This document shows, one piece after another, positions 15,504 through 24,540 of a DNA stretch of 64,000 nucleotides. This stretch comes from Candidatus Saccharibacteria bacterium (GTDB lineage: Bacteria; Patescibacteriota; Saccharimonadia; Saccharimonadales; Saccharimonadaceae), in NCBI GenBank assembly GCA_016789455.1, contig JAEUQU010000002.1, positions 372,001 to 436,000 of the forward strand, written 5' to 3'. Below the pieces are notes generated by a model, which saw nothing but the letters and a program-made list of their open reading frames with translations, had not been told where the DNA came from and ran no database searches. Both the position numbers and the translations under genes were made by a program. Within the stretch, counting starts at the first letter, position 1, and the number at the start of each line of letters is the position of its first letter.

Positions 15504-18293
15504 CTACTCGTCCCAGACATCGGCGAACCGCTCACGCCAGCTCATGGAGCGGTTGCTATTGCTGTTGCCATGACCGCTACCGCCTCCTGCAGAGGAAACG
15601 GTAACGTTGATGTTCTTGCTGAGTGAGCCGTCGTAGAGGGCGGCGTCGATGGCGGTGACTGTCACGTCGATGCTGCCATTATTGGTAGCAGTGTACTCAA
15701 GGACGTAGTCGCCGCTGGCGCTGGCGCTGGCCGAGCCGATGACCTGGCCGTTGACGCTGAACTCGACGTTCTGCAACGGATTGGTGCCGGCGGCCACAAC
15801 GGCCTTTATCTGGTATCTGCCGGCCGAGACGCGGCTGGCCTGGATGTCGTTGACGAAGGGCTTGGTGTCGCTACACTTGTGCCTGTCATCTTCGGCATTG
15901 GGGTCGTAACCGTCCGGGGCGCTCAGGCGCTCGACGTTGCGGACCGGGTCTTTGATCTTCTCGACGAATTCCTCAACCTTGGCGCGGGCCGGCGTACAGT
16001 CGGTAGCCTTCTTGCGGCTGATCTTGTCGAACGTCATCTTGAAGCCACTGTTGGCGTTGGCCTTCTTGAACCAGGAAGGATAAATGTCCTTACGGCCGTT
16101 GATGACCAGGTCCTGGATACCGTTTGGCCGGGCGAACCAGTCGCCGGGTTTCCAGCGGCCTTGTGGTTCGTAAACATCGGTGTGTACCTTCTGCATGTAG
16201 TCGTTGACGACGCGGCGGACGACATCGCTGGCGCTGTTGCCGATGGCGGATCCATCGTGGTTGCCAGACCAGACGCCGGTAGCAACCTTGGGTGAGAAGC
16301 TCATCATCCAGCTGTCCTTCGGTTTGCCCAGGCCGTTGTCGGTAGTGCCGGTCTTGGTGGCAGTCTTGACGCCGGGTATATTGAAGCCGTATGAGCGTCC
16401 CGAGGCTCCAAAGACGAGGCTGCGGGCGTCGGCATCGGCCAGGGTGTCGGCCAGCATGTAGGCGACCTGAGGATCAAGCGCCTGCTTGCCATCGGCGTTC
16501 TTCCATTGCTTCAAGGTCTGGCCTTGGGCGTTTTTGACTTCCAGAACGTAGGCCAGCGGCTTGTAGCTGCCGTTTCGGGCGACGGTGGCGTAGGCATTGG
16601 TGTGCTCAACCTGCAGCGAGGTACAGCCACCACCGATGGCCAGCGACAGGCCTGGCGTAGCATTGCGCTCACAGACATGGATGTTGCCCATGTCCTTTGC
16701 AGTCTGAACGACTGACTCGGGGCTGGCGACGATGACCGCCTTGACGGCTGGAATGTTGAGCGAGCTGCCAAAGGCCTGGCGGACGGTGACGTTGCCATAG
16801 AAGCGGCCAGTGAAGTTGCGCAACTGACACTTGCCGCTGGTATTACCGGCACAGTACAAGTCGTCGATGTTCTCGTCCCTGAGGACGGAGCCGGGGCCAT
16901 AGTTGGTGCCATCACGCTCCTTGAAAAGGGCGGCGTAATCGTAGAGCTTCATGCTGGAACCCGGTTCGAGCGGGCTGGTGGCGGAGTTGAACTGGCCGTT
17001 GATGCCTTCATTGTTGAAGTCAGCACTGCCCACCATGGCGATGACCTGGCCGGTCTCAACATCGACGGAACTGAGGGCGATGTTGTCGGCGCCGGCGGTC
17101 GGCAACAGCTTGGCACCGGTGTTCACGGCAGTCTCGGCGAATTCCTGAGCCTTTTTGTCGAGAGTAGTCTTGACGGTCAGGCCGCCCTTGCCGACGAGCG
17201 CATCACCGAACTCGGCCTTCAGCTGGCGTTTGACTTCCAGTACGAAATGAGGTGCGAAAGCGGTGGCGAATTCCTTGTTCTCGGGCTGCAGCTTGCTTTG
17301 CAGGGTGGCGGAATCCGGGAACTCCTTCTTGGCGGCTTCGATCTCTTCTTTTTTGGCATAGCCCTGTTCAAGCATTTTATCGAGCGTGAACTGCTGGCGT
17401 TTGAGCAAGTATTCATTGCCCTCGACGTTGTATGGGTTGTAGAGCGACGGCTGCTGTGGGATGGAGGCCATGATGGCCGCCTCGGCCAATGTCAGCTCTT
17501 TGGCGTGCTTGCCAAAATAGGTCTGGGCGGCAGACTCGACGCCGTTGCGCGGCCCGCCATACGGCACCTCGTTGAGGTAAAGGTTCAAAATCTGGTCCTT
17601 GTTATACATGCGCTCGATCTCGATGGCCAGAATAGCTTCTTTGGCCTTACGGCTCAGGCCGCTCAGACCGGAACGCTGGTTGGCCTCTTCCTCTGAGAAG
17701 AATACCTTTTTGACCAGCTGCTGGGTCAGGGTGGAGCCACCCTGGGTGCCACCGCCACCGACGGCGTTGTTAAGCACGGCGCGGGCGGTGCCGCTGAAGC
17801 TGACGCCGCCATGCTTGTAGAAGTCCTTGTCCTCGAGGGCGACCGTGGCCTGCTTCATCGGTTTGCTGATTTCATTGAAATCGACGACGATCTTATAATC
17901 GCCACCACCTTTATCTTCCCAGAGCAGTTCGCCGTTGCGGTCGATGTAGCGGGTGACGGTCGTCTGGACACGCTTGGAAAGCTCGCCGGGTCGGATGGCA
18001 TCAAGGTCTTTGCGGAAGTAGGCGAACAGGCCGGCAAACATGATGCCGACCAACAATGCACCGATACCGACGATCTTCAACGCCATGATGGCGCCGTCGC
18101 GGCTGGTCCAGAACTTCCAGGCCCGCTTGGGGTGCAAGCGGTAGAGCAGCCGTTTTATCGGATGCTTCGGCAGGGTGGCCAGATATTCTGCTTTACGGCG
18201 TGCCTTGGCATCGGAACGCTGGCGCCGTCTGGCTGACAGGTTGGAATATACCTGCAGCGTCTTCCCCTTCGGGGAGTTTTTCTGGGAACTCAT
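15504..18293 (-). CDS. Class A penicillin-binding protein (PBP1A type)
   Basis: A 929-residue bifunctional peptidoglycan synthase. A basic cytoplasmic tail (1-70) precedes one membrane helix (about 72-95). A glycosyltransferase family 51 domain follows (EDKDFYKHGG near 150, then QGGSTLTQQLVK). The transpeptidase domain has the three active-site motifs SSMK near 449, SSLN near 509 and KTGT near 647. A C-terminal immunoglobulin-like domain and a Gly/Ser/Asn-rich tail end the protein. AAGGAG lies upstream of the ATG. It shows that the cell makes its own peptidoglycan. Monocistronic, convergent with the radA operon. Confidence 0.95.
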   Translation of the reverse strand: MSSQKNSPKGKTLQVYSNLSARRRQRSDAKARRKAEYLATLPKHPIKRLLYRLHPKRAWKFWTSRDGAIMALKIVGIGALLVGIMFAGLFAYFRKDLDAIRPGELSKRVQTTVTRYIDRNGELLWEDKGGGDYKIVVDFNEISKPMKQATVALEDKDFYKHGGVSFSGTARAVLNNAVGGGGTQGGSTLTQQLVKKVFFSEEEANQRSGLSGLSRKAKEAILAIEIERMYNKDQILNLYLNEVPYGGPRNGVESAAQTYFGKHAKELTLAEAAIMASIPQQPSLYNPYNVEGNEYLLKRQQFTLDKMLEQGYAKKEEIEAAKKEFPDSATLQSKLQPENKEFATAFAPHFVLEVKRQLKAEFGDALVGKGGLTVKTTLDKKAQEFAETAVNTGAKLLPTAGADNIALSSVDVETGQVIAMVGSADFNNEGINGQFNSATSPLEPGSSMKLYDYAALFKERDGTNYGPGSVLRDENIDDLYCAGNTSGKCQLRNFTGRFYGNVTVRQAFGSSLNIPAVKAVIVASPESVVQTAKDMGNIHVCERNATPGLSLAIGGGCTSLQVEHTNAYATVARNGSYKPLAYVLEVKNAQGQTLKQWKNADGKQALDPQVAYMLADTLADADARSLVFGASGRSYGFNIPGVKTATKTGTTDNGLGKPKDSWMMSFSPKVATGVWSGNHDGSAIGNSASDVVRRVVNDYMQKVHTDVYEPQGRWKPGDWFARPNGIQDLVINGRKDIYPSWFKKANANSGFKMTFDKISRKKATDCTPARAKVEEFVEKIKDPVRNVERLSAPDGYDPNAEDDRHKCSDTKPFVNDIQASRVSAGRYQIKAVVAAGTNPLQNVEFSVNGQVIGSASASASGDYVLEYTATNNGSIDVTVTAIDAALYDGSLSKNINVTVSSAGGGSGHGNSNSNRSMSWRERFADVWDE

Positions 18294-18351
18294 TGTTTTG
18301 TCTCACTCCTTGATACTTTGCAGTTAAAAAACTAACTGGGAATCACTTGGC

Positions 18352-18357
18352 ATTATA
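18352..18357 (-). promoter_or_regulatory. -10 box of the penicillin-binding protein gene
   Basis: TATAAT on the - strand, 58 bases before the ATG; no clear -35 box. The leader contains a small CAGTTA / TAACTG hairpin. Confidence 0.5.
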
Positions 18358-18452
18358 GCACATCGCGGGTTCGAAAAGAGGCCTCTGCTGGCCGCTGTTA
18401 TAGAAGGTGCTTTAAGCTAACCATAAGGCTACAAGCGGGGTCGTATCTCTGG

Positions 18453-18458
18453 TATACT
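18453..18458 (+). promoter_or_regulatory. -10 box of tyrS, probable leaderless promoter
   Basis: TATACT ends 7 bases before the ATG; no ribosome-binding site can fit. Confidence 0.65.
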
Positions 18459-18465
18459 AACGCCC

Positions 18466-19701
18466 ATGAGCAAACAGACCGATATGACCCTATCCGAAGA
18501 ACTGGCCTGGCGTGGTTTTGTCAACCAGTCGACCTTCGCCGACACCGCAGAACTGGACAAAGAGACGCGGACGTTCTATTGGGGTGTCGATCCAAGTGCG
18601 GATTCAATGACGGTCGGCAACTTCGCTATGGCCATGATGGCCCGCCATTTTATGAACCATGGCTACAAGGCGGTGCTGCTGGTGGGCGGCGCCACGGGGA
18701 TGATTGGTGACCCGGACGGTAAGGCGGAAGAACGCTCGCTGCGGCCACTGGAAGAAATTGAGCACAATAAGAAAGCTATTGCCGCGCAGTACGACCGCGT
18801 ATTCGATGGCATGCCATTCACGCTGGTTGATAATTACGATTGGTTCCGTGATATGGGGTACCTGAACTTCTTGCGGGATGTCGGCAAGCATTTTTCGATG
18901 ACACAGTTGCTGCAGCGCGATTTCGTGCAGAACCGCATCGGCGAGGGCGGGGCAGGCATCAGTTACGCCGAGTTTAGCTACTCCCTGATTCAGGGCTACG
19001 ACTTCTTGCACCTGTTCCGTAAACATGGAGTGACGCTGCAGATAGCGGCTTCCGATCAATGGGGCAACAGCATATCGGGAACAAATCTCATCCGTAAGCT
19101 CGAGGGTGCGCAGGCGCATGTCTGGACCGGGCCGTTGATTATTAACGCGGCCACCGGCAAAAAGTTCGGCAAGACTGAAGACGGTGCCATCTGGCTGGAC
19201 GAGAAAAAGACAAGCGTCTACAAGTTCTACCAGTTCTGGCTGAACGTCGATGACCGGGGCGTGATCCATTACCTCAAGATTTACACACTGCTCAGTCCCG
19301 ACGACATCACCCGGCTCGAACACTCCCTGCAGCAGAACCCTGGTGCCCGCGAGGCCCAGAAAGCCCTGGCGTACGAAGTGACGAAACTGGTACACGGCGA
19401 AGCCCGCGCCGAGAGCGTCCGGCGCGTCAGCGAAGTACTGTTTGGCAAGCGTGCATTCGCCGACCTGGACGCAGCCGACCATGATGAGCTGGCAAAGGAA
19501 ATCCCGGTTGTCACTGAAGCCGAGACGGTCGGCGAGGCACTGCTTGCGGCCCAGCTGGCCACATCCAGCTCCGAGGCCCGGCGGCTCATAAGCGGCGGCG
19601 GCATCAGTGTAAGCGGTGAAAAGCTGACCGAAGACGGTCCGGTTCCGTCCCGGCCAGCCCTGCTGAAGCGCGGCAAGAACGGCTTTGCATTGATCCGCTA
19701 G
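18466..19701 (+). CDS. tyrS: Tyrosyl-tRNA synthetase
   Basis: A 411-residue class I synthetase that charges tRNA-Tyr. The Rossmann core has YWGVDPSADSMTVGNFA near 30-46, where the usual HIGH signature reads TVGN; tyrosine-recognition QGYDFLHL and SDQWGN segments near 178-201; KFGKT at the KMSKS position near 230; and a C-terminal S4 RNA-binding domain from about 345. The double change in HIGH (both His lost) is unusual, though other residues are intact. A -10 box 7 bases upstream suggests a leaderless mRNA. recG follows after 4 bases. Confidence 0.95.
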   Translation: MSKQTDMTLSEELAWRGFVNQSTFADTAELDKETRTFYWGVDPSADSMTVGNFAMAMMARHFMNHGYKAVLLVGGATGMIGDPDGKAEERSLRPLEEIEHNKKAIAAQYDRVFDGMPFTLVDNYDWFRDMGYLNFLRDVGKHFSMTQLLQRDFVQNRIGEGGAGISYAEFSYSLIQGYDFLHLFRKHGVTLQIAASDQWGNSISGTNLIRKLEGAQAHVWTGPLIINAATGKKFGKTEDGAIWLDEKKTSVYKFYQFWLNVDDRGVIHYLKIYTLLSPDDITRLEHSLQQNPGAREAQKALAYEVTKLVHGEARAESVRRVSEVLFGKRAFADLDAADHDELAKEIPVVTEAETVGEALLAAQLATSSSEARRLISGGGISVSGEKLTEDGPVPSRPALLKRGKNGFALIR

Positions 19702-19705
19702 CCAA

Positions 19706-21766
19706 ATGAAGCTGGACATGCCCCTCTCCCTCCTGGCCGGCATCGGCCCAAAGCGCGCGGAGCAGTTCGCGCGGCTTGGCCTTGAGACAGTAGGAGATCT
19801 GCTGCATTTTTACCCGCGGACGTACGAGAACTTTGGCGAAGTAAAACCTATTAACCAGGTGCAGCCGGGCAAGGTAGCCATCGTGGCGCGGCCCGTCACT
19901 GTGACCGGCCGGTATGTCCGCCGGGGCCTGCACATTACTGAAGCGGTAGTGGCCGATGCCAGCGGCGAACTTCGTGTAGTCTGGTTCAACCAGCCGTATA
20001 GGGCTGCACAGATTAACACACAGAAAGAATATTACTTCTCCGGCGAGTATGAGTTTGGCCGCGGCCGGTATGTGTTGAACAACCCGCAAGCGGAGCTGGC
20101 TGAACACCTTGAGGGCAATGGGTCCAACATCACGCCGGTCTACCGCGAGACCAAGGGTCTGACCTCGGTCATTATCCGCAAGGCGCTTGATTCGATTCTC
20201 CCTCTGGTGGATGAGCTGCCGGAGACATTGCCACCGGAACTATTGCAGCAGTATAAGCTGATGCCGCGGCCGGCCGCCCTGCAGGCCATCCATGCCCCGC
20301 AGACCACGCAGGACTACGAGGCTGCACGGCACCGCTTCGGCTTTGAGGAGTTGCTGGCTGTCGTATTGGCGGCGGCGATGAACAAGCAGGAGAATGCGGC
20401 CCTGGAGGCCTGGCATATTCCTTTTGATGTCGCAGCTGCCAAGAAGTTCACGGCCGCATTGCCGTTCCAGCTGACCAATGCCCAGCGCACGGCCGTCTGG
20501 GATATCATCCAGAACCTGGAGGCCGGCACCCCGATGAACCGTTTGCTGCAGGGCGATGTCGGCTCTGGCAAGACCGTCGTCGCCGCCATGGCCGCCTATA
20601 TGGCAGCCCAGGCCGGATACCAGACCGCTTTCATGGCGCCGACCGAGCTGCTGGCGGCCCAGCATGCCACGACACTGGATAGATTACTGGCACCGCACCA
20701 CATTACCGTGGCGTTGCTGACGGGTAGCGTCAAGACCAAAGCCAGGCCGGCACTACTGGAGGGAATTGAGAGCGGCGCCATCGCCGTGACCGTCGGCACA
20801 CATGCCCTGATCCAGCCGAATGTCAAGTTCCACTCGCTTGGATTCGTGGTGATCGACGAGCAGCACCGCTTCGGCGTTGAACAGCGCCGGACGCTGGTGG
20901 ATAAGAGCCGGCGCATGCCGCACCTGCTCTCGATGAGCGCCACGCCGATTCCGCGCAGCCTGGCCCTGACCGTCTATGGGGAGCTTGACGTCAGCATCCT
21001 CAATGAATTGCCGCCCGGCCGGACGCCCATCGTTACCAAGATAGGCTCGCCCAACAGCCGCGAGAAAATATACGGCCTTGCTGATACCGCCATCGCGGAA
21101 GGCCGCCAGGTCTACGTCATCTGCCCGCAGATCGAGCCGACCGAGGGCAAAGCAAAGACAGCCAAGGCCAAGTCCGACGACGATACCAGCAGTGTCACCA
21201 AGGCCTTTCAAAAGATCAGCGGCAACCTGCTGAAACACCGGCGCGTCGCCATGCTGCACGGCAAGATGAAGGCCGAGGAGAAGGCGGAGGTCATGGCGGG
21301 CTTTGCGGCCGGCGACATAGACGTACTGGTCTCGACGACGGTCATCGAGGTGGGCGTGGACGTACCCAACGCCACGGTCATGATCATCGAGAACGCCGAC
21401 CACTTCGGTCTGGCCCAGCTGCATCAGCTGCGCGGAAGGGTAGGGCGCGGCCAGCACCAGAGCTACTGCTACCTGATACCGGCCACCAGCAAGGCACCGA
21501 GCCGCCGGCTGCGTGAACTTGAACAGTCGACCGATGGTTTCTACCTCTCCGAGGTCGACCTGGAGCTGCGCGGTCCCGGCGAAGTCTACGGTGCGGCCCA
21601 GCATGGCCAGCTGGATATGCGCCTGGCCCGCATCGGCGACCTGCGGTTCGTCGAGATGGTGCAAAAGGCGGCTTTATGGCTGCTACAGGAGGGAATTGAT
21701 ATCAGCCGCTATCCCGAGCTGCACGACCGCGTCGAGCGCGCCCGCCGCATGATAACCCTGAACTGA
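19706..21766 (+). CDS. recG: ATP-dependent DNA helicase RecG
   Basis: A 686-residue branch-migrating helicase that remodels stalled forks and Holliday junctions. It has an N-terminal wedge OB-fold (about 60-150), a helicase core with Walker A GDVGSGKT near 284, DEQH near 385, and motif VI QLRGRVGRG near 575, with a normal C-terminal TRG region. The length is usual. It begins 4 bases after tyrS, so translation is coupled and it lacks its own clear ribosome-binding site. Confidence 0.96.
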   Translation: MKLDMPLSLLAGIGPKRAEQFARLGLETVGDLLHFYPRTYENFGEVKPINQVQPGKVAIVARPVTVTGRYVRRGLHITEAVVADASGELRVVWFNQPYRAAQINTQKEYYFSGEYEFGRGRYVLNNPQAELAEHLEGNGSNITPVYRETKGLTSVIIRKALDSILPLVDELPETLPPELLQQYKLMPRPAALQAIHAPQTTQDYEAARHRFGFEELLAVVLAAAMNKQENAALEAWHIPFDVAAAKKFTAALPFQLTNAQRTAVWDIIQNLEAGTPMNRLLQGDVGSGKTVVAAMAAYMAAQAGYQTAFMAPTELLAAQHATTLDRLLAPHHITVALLTGSVKTKARPALLEGIESGAIAVTVGTHALIQPNVKFHSLGFVVIDEQHRFGVEQRRTLVDKSRRMPHLLSMSATPIPRSLALTVYGELDVSILNELPPGRTPIVTKIGSPNSREKIYGLADTAIAEGRQVYVICPQIEPTEGKAKTAKAKSDDDTSSVTKAFQKISGNLLKHRRVAMLHGKMKAEEKAEVMAGFAAGDIDVLVSTTVIEVGVDVPNATVMIIENADHFGLAQLHQLRGRVGRGQHQSYCYLIPATSKAPSRRLRELEQSTDGFYLSEVDLELRGPGEVYGAAQHGQLDMRLARIGDLRFVEMVQKAALWLLQEGIDISRYPELHDRVERARRMITLN

Positions 21767-21845
21767 CGGGACTTTACTTCGCTCATGGTATACTTAGCAG
21801 CAGTAAAGGCGAGTCCTACGATATAAAACGAAATAAGCAAGCGGT

Positions 21846-22673
21846 ATGTATTCCGGAACGACCCTGCGCTCCAGCTCCGGCAAGGTGCTGGGCGCACATC
21901 AGAAGATTGATCGCGTAGCCCGCAGGGCTTTGGCGCAGGTGGCGCCTGAATTGCCGTTTCCGGGCATTAAGGCCATTGTCCATTTTGAGGGGATGAACGG
22001 CCCGGACGGACTAAAGCGCAAATCGCCCGCCCGTGACGAACCGTGGCACTACTACAACCCGGCCAACCCCGATGATACGGCCATCCTGACCATGATCCTC
22101 GATCATCGGGCCAACCTTATCAAAGCCATCAGCGAGCACAACCGTGAGCGGGCTGCCTTTGAGGCGGCCTGGATGGCCCACGCCATCGTTGACGGCCTGA
22201 CGCCGGCCCATCACGCACCGCTTGAGGAAGCAATTGAGCAGCTGCGCGGCGAAGGCATCGAGACCCGCACTACCATCTACAAGAAACTGGTGTACCCCGG
22301 CAACAATCCGCGCGAGCGTTTCCGGAACAACTGGTATGTATGGGGCGCCGGTGGTGTCATGACGACGCACTCTACCTATGAATGGGGTGTGGCTACCTCG
22401 ATCGCCTCGCTCAAACTGCAGCAGGGTTACCCCGACAAGATGGAGTGCCAGCGCGTCGTCCGTCTCGGTATTGACGAGATTTTTCAGGAAGCGGCCTCAA
22501 AGATTTACAGCATGAAGATGTACACCACATTCCAAAAGAAGGGGTGGACCTCTAAACTGGCCCGTCAGACCAGGGAAGTACTGGCGCCGCTGATCGTCAA
22601 AGTAGTGGCCTTGGCATGGTATGAAGCCGCCTATCAGGCGCATCAGCTGGAGCGGGGAACTTCCAAGCCGTGA
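21846..22673 (+). CDS. Possible zinc phospholipase C / S1-P1-like protein
   Basis: A 275-residue protein without signal peptide. WHYYNP near 60 and AHAIVDGLTPAHHAP near 115 resemble the HFWDPD and H-x3-D-x3-P-x-H zinc-ligand segments of zinc-dependent phospholipase C and S1-P1 nucleases; this is the only hint of function. The C-terminal half is helical and basic. A TATACT box lies about 55 bases upstream. The stop overlaps the GTG start of rsmD. The fold call is an inference from motif spacing; the lack of a secretion signal is unusual for that superfamily. Confidence 0.5.
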   Translation: MYSGTTLRSSSGKVLGAHQKIDRVARRALAQVAPELPFPGIKAIVHFEGMNGPDGLKRKSPARDEPWHYYNPANPDDTAILTMILDHRANLIKAISEHNRERAAFEAAWMAHAIVDGLTPAHHAPLEEAIEQLRGEGIETRTTIYKKLVYPGNNPRERFRNNWYVWGAGGVMTTHSTYEWGVATSIASLKLQQGYPDKMECQRVVRLGIDEIFQEAASKIYSMKMYTTFQKKGWTSKLARQTREVLAPLIVKVVALAWYEAAYQAHQLERGTSKP

Positions 22674-23206
22674 GATTGCGCGTCATATCCGGCGAACTAA
22701 GGGGATTGCGCTTTGATGCGCCGCCCGGCTTTGCTACCCACCCGATGGGTGACCGGGTGCGCATGGCCCTGTTCAACAAACTTGGCCCGATTGCCGGCTG
22801 GGAAGTACTGGACCCCTTTGCCGGCAGCGGTGCGCTCAGTTTTGAAGCTATCAGCCGCGGTGCTGCCAGCGCCATTGCCATCGAGCGCGACAAAACGGCG
22901 CAGAAGTACCTGGAGCGCAACATCACCAAACTCCGCCTGGAAGATCGCGTCCAGCTGATAAAAGGCAACAACCGCTCCTGGAGCAACATCTATCCCGACC
23001 AAATGTTCGACCTCATCCTCTGCGACCCGCCCTACGACGACATGAAACGCACCACACTCATCCAGCTGACCCGGCACCTGAGGCCGGACGGTCTGATGGT
23101 CCTCTCACAACCCGCCAGTGAGGAGCCGGTGCCCATAGAGGGGCTGCGCATAACCGACACTTCGAAATACGCCAATGCGCGGCTGGTGTTTTACCGCCCG
23201 TCGTAA
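22670..23206 (+). CDS. rsmD: 16S rRNA guanine-N2 methyltransferase RsmD
   Basis: A 178-residue SAM-dependent enzyme expected to methylate G966 of 16S rRNA. Signatures: MRLRVISGELRG at the N-terminus, DPFAGSGALSFEA near 45, and the catalytic DPPY near 122. The start is GTG 22670, overlapping the previous stop (GTGA), and the N-terminal motif fits this start exactly. Confidence 0.93.
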   Translation: MRLRVISGELRGLRFDAPPGFATHPMGDRVRMALFNKLGPIAGWEVLDPFAGSGALSFEAISRGAASAIAIERDKTAQKYLERNITKLRLEDRVQLIKGNNRSWSNIYPDQMFDLILCDPPYDDMKRTTLIQLTRHLRPDGLMVLSQPASEEPVPIEGLRITDTSKYANARLVFYRPS

Positions 23207-23287
23207 CGCCTGGATTGTCATTTCTCCTTCGGTAGGCTACTATATGACCAAGACGTTTTCTCCACGGAACATCACGTCCATGCTCAT

Positions 23288-23372
23288 GCGCGAGTGGTGG
23301 AATTGGTAGACACGCATGCCTTAGGAGCATGTGCCGAAAGGCGTGAAGGTTCAAGTCCTTTCTCGCGCACCA
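23288..23372 (+). tRNA. tRNA-Leu (anticodon UAG), CCA encoded
   Basis: The 7-bp acceptor stem GCGCGAG / CTCGCGC, D-arm, anticodon stem CATGC / GCATG with loop CTTAGGA, a long variable arm typical of leucine tRNA and a T-arm with GGTTCAAGTCC are all present. The 3' CCA is encoded at 23370-23372. The anticodon TAG reads CUA and by wobble other CUN codons. Confidence 0.95.
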
Positions 23373-23411
23373 TAGAAAAAAGCCAGGCTTTACAGCTGGC
23401 TTTTTTCTATG
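23371..23411. terminator. Bidirectional terminator after tRNA-Leu
   Basis: Perfect 16-bp stem (23371-23386 / 23396-23411) with runs of six A and six T, between the tRNA and the convergent lectin gene. Confidence 0.9.
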
Positions 23412-23425
23412 GTGCAGGACGATGC

Positions 23426-24361
23426 CTACAGAGGGTAACGCTCCATTAGCCATTGTTGATTGATAGAAGAACTGTTGCAAGGATACTGCCGCACGAACGA
23501 ATCGAAGGCGAGCGTACTCAGACAGAGGCCGCTGTGACGGACGTAGATACGACGTTTACCGGCACCTATCGGGTCGAAATTGTACAGTTGTACGTCAGAA
23601 AGACAGGTTCCTTGGGAAAGTAGCGTCCCACTGGCAGTACTGGCATTCGGAATTTCGACGCATAAGCCGTTACTGCGCGCCGACAAGCCGGACGAACCGA
23701 TGCGCGCAGGCAGCTCTTTGTACTGCTGACTCAGGCTGGTACTTGCTGCCCGCATCAGTACCAGGCCGCCACTGGAAGCATCCATGTAATTGTTGGTAGC
23801 AACATTCTTAATCTTGTAATAGCCTTGTGTCAGTTCGGCGTAGGCCGCCCGGACATTGGTGTCGCCGCCATCGAGGCTGGTAAAGCGAACCGTCAGGTTG
23901 TTGGCACCAAAGTAGTCGAGCGACGATGCGGGGACACTGAACGATCGCCAGCCAAACCCTTGTCCCGCAGCTACGGTGTAGGTAGCGACGATACTGCCTT
24001 GTGTCAGCGCCTCCACGCGCAGTCTGGTCGAAGCCCCGGTATTTGCATAGAAGTACACCTGTCCCCAATAGTAGGGCGCGTCAATCGGAGCGCTCGTAAA
24101 CCCGACTTCGGTCACGCGTCCGGCGCCACTGGCATATATCCAGTCGGTCGCCCCGACGGGCTGGCCATTGACCGTGGCATCATCGAGAGCAGCCCAGGCC
24201 GCAGTGCCAGCCGGCGTGACACTCCAGCCTGAAATCACATCACGCTGTGGGCGGACAATAAAAGGTGCTGCCCCTGCTTCAGCCGGGGCAGGGGCAAAAA
24301 CTACCGCCATGAACGACAGTACCGCCCCCAGGATGCTTAATCTGATGTTGTTACTATGCAT
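23426..24361 (-). CDS. Secreted ricin-B-type lectin protein
   Basis: A 311-residue exported protein with a signal peptide ending AEA near 28. The first half (35-180) looks like an all-beta jelly-roll domain rich in Gly, Ser, Thr and aromatics. The second half (180-311) has features of a ricin B beta-trefoil: LCVEI, LCLST and a final QQW (QxW) with paired cysteines. It could bind glycans on host or community cells. GGGAGGG lies upstream of the ATG. Monocistronic; a TATAAT (24421-24426, - strand) lies about 60 bases upstream of the start. Confidence 0.75.
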   Translation of the reverse strand: MHSNNIRLSILGAVLSFMAVVFAPAPAEAGAAPFIVRPQRDVISGWSVTPAGTAAWAALDDATVNGQPVGATDWIYASGAGRVTEVGFTSAPIDAPYYWGQVYFYANTGASTRLRVEALTQGSIVATYTVAAGQGFGWRSFSVPASSLDYFGANNLTVRFTSLDGGDTNVRAAYAELTQGYYKIKNVATNNYMDASSGGLVLMRAASTSLSQQYKELPARIGSSGLSARSNGLCVEIPNASTASGTLLSQGTCLSDVQLYNFDPIGAGKRRIYVRHSGLCLSTLAFDSFVRQYPCNSSSINQQWLMERYPL

Positions 24362-24540
24362 AGGCCCTCCCTATCTTGTGCCGCCATGGAGCATGGGCAC
24401 TGTTATGGTTTGTGTTGTTAATTATACCCCTCATGTGGCATGCGGATGTGTGATTGCGCATCAAACTACTATTGTGGTCGGCGGGGCTCTCTGCTTTTAT
24501 TAAGGCAGTCCATTTCAACCATCCTGCTGAAAGGAACGAC

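Noticed and set aside
18361-18400. GGGTTCGAAAA resembling a tRNA T-loop
   Set aside because: No acceptor, D or anticodon stems can be drawn around it.
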